DNA of 8,301 nucleotides, taken from the NCBI GenBank assembly GCA_022795575.1, contig JAAWGY010000090.1, positions 1 to 8,301 of the forward strand. The letters run 5' to 3'. The DNA comes from Angelakisella sp. Its GTDB lineage: Bacteria > Bacillota > Clostridia > Oscillospirales > Ruminococcaceae. A model generated the notes under the pieces. It did not search any database, had not been told where the DNA came from, and saw nothing but the letters and a program-made list of their open reading frames with translations. This document shows positions 6,505 to 8,301 of this stretch, one piece after another. The translations under genes and the position numbers were made by a program. Positions within the stretch are counted from its first letter, which is position 1. Each line of letters opens with the position of its first letter.

Positions 6505-7356
6505 ATGCTGGTCGACCTGCATTTTCACACCTGCTTTTCCGATGGCACCATGGCCCCGGAGGAGGCTGTCCAAAAGGCCGCCGCCCTAAGCTTCGGCGTG
6601 CTGGCCGTTGCCGACCACAACACCGACGAGGGCTGGCCCCGGTTTTCCGCCGCCTGCCGGGAGCTGGGCATCCGCCCCATCCGGGGGATGGAGATCGATT
6701 GCAGCTACGACGGGCGGGACCTCCACCTGCTGGCCTACGGCTTTTCCCCCACCCCTGCTCTCGCCGGCCTGGCCGCCAAAAGCCGCGGCCTGCTGCTCCG
6801 GATGAGCGACGACCTCATCCAACGCCTTGCCCCCCGCTACCCGGACCGGGGCCTCACCGTGGAGGAGTGCCGCGGCTGGCCCTTTGATCCCGCCGCCGGG
6901 GGGTGGCAGTGTCTCCAGTACCTGCTGGCCAAGGGCGTCACCGCCACCCTTGCCGAGGGGATGGCCCTGTACCCGCGCTTCGGCTGCGATTACAGCCGCT
7001 ACCCCTTCCCTCCTATTGGCGATGTCATCGAGGCTGTCCACGGGGCGGGGGGCAGGGCGGTTCTGGCCCACCCCTGCAACTGGTTTGACGCCGGGGAACC
7101 GGAGGCCCTTGCCGCCCACCTAAACGCCCTTACCGGGATGGGGCTGGACGGCATCGAGTGCTACTACCCGGCCAACAGTCCGGAGATGACCGCCTTCTGC
7201 TGCCAATACTGCCGGGACCGGGGGATGCTCATCACCGCCGGCAGCGACGACCACGGCGCCTTTGGCAAAAACCACCACGGGCTCACCTACTACATGGGGG
7301 CTGTTCGGGTGGATCTGTCCCAGCTGGTTCTGAAGGAGCTGCTGGAATCCGAATAG
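6505..7356 (+). CDS. PHP-domain metal-dependent phosphoesterase, RNase AM/TrpH-like
   Basis: A 283-residue member of the PHP superfamily, closest in layout to the E. coli RNase AM (YciV/TrpH) group. Characterised members are metal-dependent 5'-3' exoribonucleases or 3',5'-nucleotide bisphosphate (pAp-type) phosphatases. Metal-ligand motifs are all visible: DLHFHT (His6, His8), Asp13, ADHN (Asp37, His38), GMEID (Glu63), DLHLLAYG (His74), LAHP (His189) and GSDDHG (Asp248, His250). YPANSPEMTAF (221-231) is like the corresponding segment of this group. The start at 6505 is supported by GGAGGT (6493-6498), 6 bases upstream, and by the family's usual M-x-DLHxHT opening; earlier in-frame ATGs have no such support, and the one at 6325 overlaps the -10 box. 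Cytoplasmic: no signal peptide or membrane segment seen. The exact substrate cannot be told. Likely co-transcribed with the nucleosidase 40 bases downstream. Confidence 0.85.
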   Translation: MLVDLHFHTCFSDGTMAPEEAVQKAAALSFGVLAVADHNTDEGWPRFSAACRELGIRPIRGMEIDCSYDGRDLHLLAYGFSPTPALAGLAAKSRGLLLRMSDDLIQRLAPRYPDRGLTVEECRGWPFDPAAGGWQCLQYLLAKGVTATLAEGMALYPRFGCDYSRYPFPPIGDVIEAVHGAGGRAVLAHPCNWFDAGEPEALAAHLNALTGMGLDGIECYYPANSPEMTAFCCQYCRDRGMLITAGSDDHGAFGKNHHGLTYYMGAVRVDLSQLVLKELLESE

Positions 7357-7396
7357 GCTCTTTACACAACAGATACATAGAAAGGACGATGCTACC

Positions 7397-8077
7397 ATGA
7401 AGATTGGCATTATGTGCGCCACACAGCAGGAGCTGGACCCTCTGCTGGCCCGGCTGCAAAACAAACGGACCACGGAACGGCTGATGCGTTCCTTTGTCAC
7501 CGGGGAGTACGCCGGACTTACCGTTACCGCTGTCATCGGCGGGGTGGGCAAGGTCAACGGCGCCATCACTGCTCAGGAGCTCATCACCGGCTTTGGTGCC
7601 GAGAAGATCATCTTTACCGGTTTGGCGGGGGGGCTGGACGAGACGGTCCGGATTGGGGACGTCATCATCGGGGCGGAGATCCTTCACCACGACCTGGACA
7701 TGAAGCTTATGGAAAACGACCAGTTTCCCGGGATGCCCACCGACTTTTTCCGGGGGGATCCGGAGCTGCTGGCCCTTTGCCAGGGGCTGGGGCAGAACCT
7801 GCGGTTTGGGCGCATTGTCACCGGGGAGGCCTTCATCACCGCAAAGGAGCGGGACGGCATTATTCAGCGGTTCCATCCCCAGTGCGTGGACATGGAGAGT
7901 GCTGCTGTGGCCCAGGTTTGCTGGTTCTTTGGGACACCGCTGCTGGTGATCCGGGCTCTTTCGGACAATGCTGATGAGGAGCTGGAGGGGGCCTATGAGG
8001 AGAACGGCCGGTGGACCTCGGTTTCCGCCCTACAGGTGGTGTTCCGGCTGCTGGAGGCGTTGGGCAGACAGTCCTGA
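7397..8077 (+). CDS. mtnN: 5'-methylthioadenosine/S-adenosylhomocysteine nucleosidase
   Basis: Hydrolyses the glycosidic bond of methylthioadenosine and S-adenosylhomocysteine, releasing adenine; it clears inhibitory by-products of S-adenosylmethionine use and, with LuxS if present, feeds autoinducer-2 synthesis. The 226-residue protein is close to the E. coli length (232). Visible family marks: MKIGIMCATQQEL with catalytic Glu12, VIGGVGKVNGA (47-57), FTGLAGGL (73-80), a GEAF segment (143-146), VDMESAAVAQVC with Glu167 (164-175) matching the ribose-binding glutamate, and RALSDNAD with Asp190 (186-193) matching the adenine-binding, proton-donating aspartate. AAAGGA (7381-7386) lies 10 bases before the ATG. 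It follows the PHP gene by 40 bases without a visible terminator, so I infer one operon. A broader purine nucleosidase role is less likely given the complete catalytic set. Confidence 0.93.
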   Translation: MKIGIMCATQQELDPLLARLQNKRTTERLMRSFVTGEYAGLTVTAVIGGVGKVNGAITAQELITGFGAEKIIFTGLAGGLDETVRIGDVIIGAEILHHDLDMKLMENDQFPGMPTDFFRGDPELLALCQGLGQNLRFGRIVTGEAFITAKERDGIIQRFHPQCVDMESAAVAQVCWFFGTPLLVIRALSDNADEELEGAYEENGRWTSVSALQVVFRLLEALGRQS

Positions 8078-8163
8078 TTATATGCGGCTTTTGGTGGGGA
8101 AATGCTTCTGGCGGGTGGCGGGGTGACGGGCCCAAAACGTGCCTGCTGCCCGACGGAAAACGA

Positions 8164-8261
8164 AGCAGCCTGTCCCACCGGTTGTGCCTGCCGGGGCCAC
8201 CCGGCCGCAGGTCCAGGGCCGCGCAGGCCCTGGTCGCTCCCGCAGGAGCGAAACTCCCCAG
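8164..8261 (+). repeat. Structured palindromic repeat, copy 2, downstream of the nucleosidase gene
   Basis: Reverse complement of bases 1-98, with six differences. It begins 86 bases after the nucleosidase stop. Its hairpins are 8190-8195 with 8200-8205, 8213-8220 with 8226-8233, and 8234-8240 with 8245-8251; the last two stems abut. In the first of these, one G-C pair is flipped relative to copy 1, so pairing is kept although both bases changed. A transcript of the rightward operon reads this copy in the same sense as a glg transcript reads copy 1. The 86 bases before it hold only a weak 5-bp inverted repeat (8127-8131 with 8148-8152) and no gene that I can support. Confidence 0.9.
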
Positions 8262-8270
8262 GTTGACTAT

Positions 8271-8294
8271 CACAACGGCAGGGCTTGTGTTTTT
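8271..8294 (+). terminator. Weak terminator-like hairpin after repeat copy 2
   Basis: CACAA (8271-8275) pairs with TTGTG (8285-8289) around a 9-base loop and is followed by five T (8290-8294). The 5-bp, partly A-T stem is short for an intrinsic terminator, but the position just beyond the rightward operon and the repeat fits. It may be chance. Confidence 0.3.
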
Positions 8295-8301
8295 GGCACA
8301 G

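Noticed and set aside
7389..7400. Three-codon upstream frame (ATG CTA CCA TGA) overlapping the nucleosidase start
   Set aside because: The nearest ribosome binding site is only 2 bases upstream, so initiation there is unlikely; it looks incidental.
7283..7876. Minus-strand open frame opposite the PHP end and the nucleosidase gene
   Set aside because: Antisense shadow of well-supported genes, with no recognisable motif.
8263..8295. Plus-strand promoter starting with TTGACT at 8263
   Set aside because: No acceptable -10 hexamer at 16-18 bases; the T-run fits a weak terminator better.

Overview
The window suggests a GC-rich member of the Bacillota, most plausibly class Clostridia and perhaps Oscillospiraceae/Ruminococcaceae. 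This rests on the gene set and order glgB-glgC-glgD-glgA (GlgD, the non-catalytic partner of GlgC, is typical of Bacillota), on strong AGGAGG-type ribosome binding sites, and on sigma-A-like promoters in an AT-rich island within otherwise GC-rich DNA. The family-level assignment is inference.

Layout: two transcription units diverge from a 457-base intergenic region (6048-6504). Leftwards (minus strand) runs a complete glycogen synthesis operon: glgB (branching enzyme, 4011-6047), glgC (ADP-glucose pyrophosphorylase, 2730-3953), glgD (regulatory paralogue, 1622-2737, overlapping glgC by 8 bases) and glgA (glycogen synthase, 108-1529). A perfect 13-bp GC hairpin lies between glgD and glgA. Rightwards (plus strand) runs a PHP-domain phosphoesterase of the RNase AM/TrpH type (6505-7356), followed 40 bases later by a methylthioadenosine/S-adenosylhomocysteine nucleosidase (7397-8077).

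How the genes work together: GlgC (with GlgD) makes ADP-glucose from glucose-1-phosphate and ATP, GlgA polymerises it into alpha-1,4-glucan, and GlgB adds alpha-1,6 branches. No glycogen phosphorylase or debranching enzyme is present. The rightward pair looks like nucleotide or S-adenosylmethionine by-product salvage, and I see no direct biochemical link to glycogen.

The least expected feature is a 98-base structured repeat present twice in inverted orientation at the two outer ends (1-98 and 8164-8261), 92 of 98 bases identical. Each copy lies just downstream of the last gene of its transcription unit and is read in the same sense by both. It folds into three hairpins, and two of the six differences between copies are a compensating C-G to G-C exchange in one stem. 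This points to a dispersed, structure-selected 3'-end element. Other candidates are a long imperfect hairpin in the leader of the PHP gene (6362-6447), paired direct repeats and a TGTGA/TCACA palindrome upstream of the glgB promoter, and a Lys/Ala/Pro-rich 52-residue tail on GlgB.
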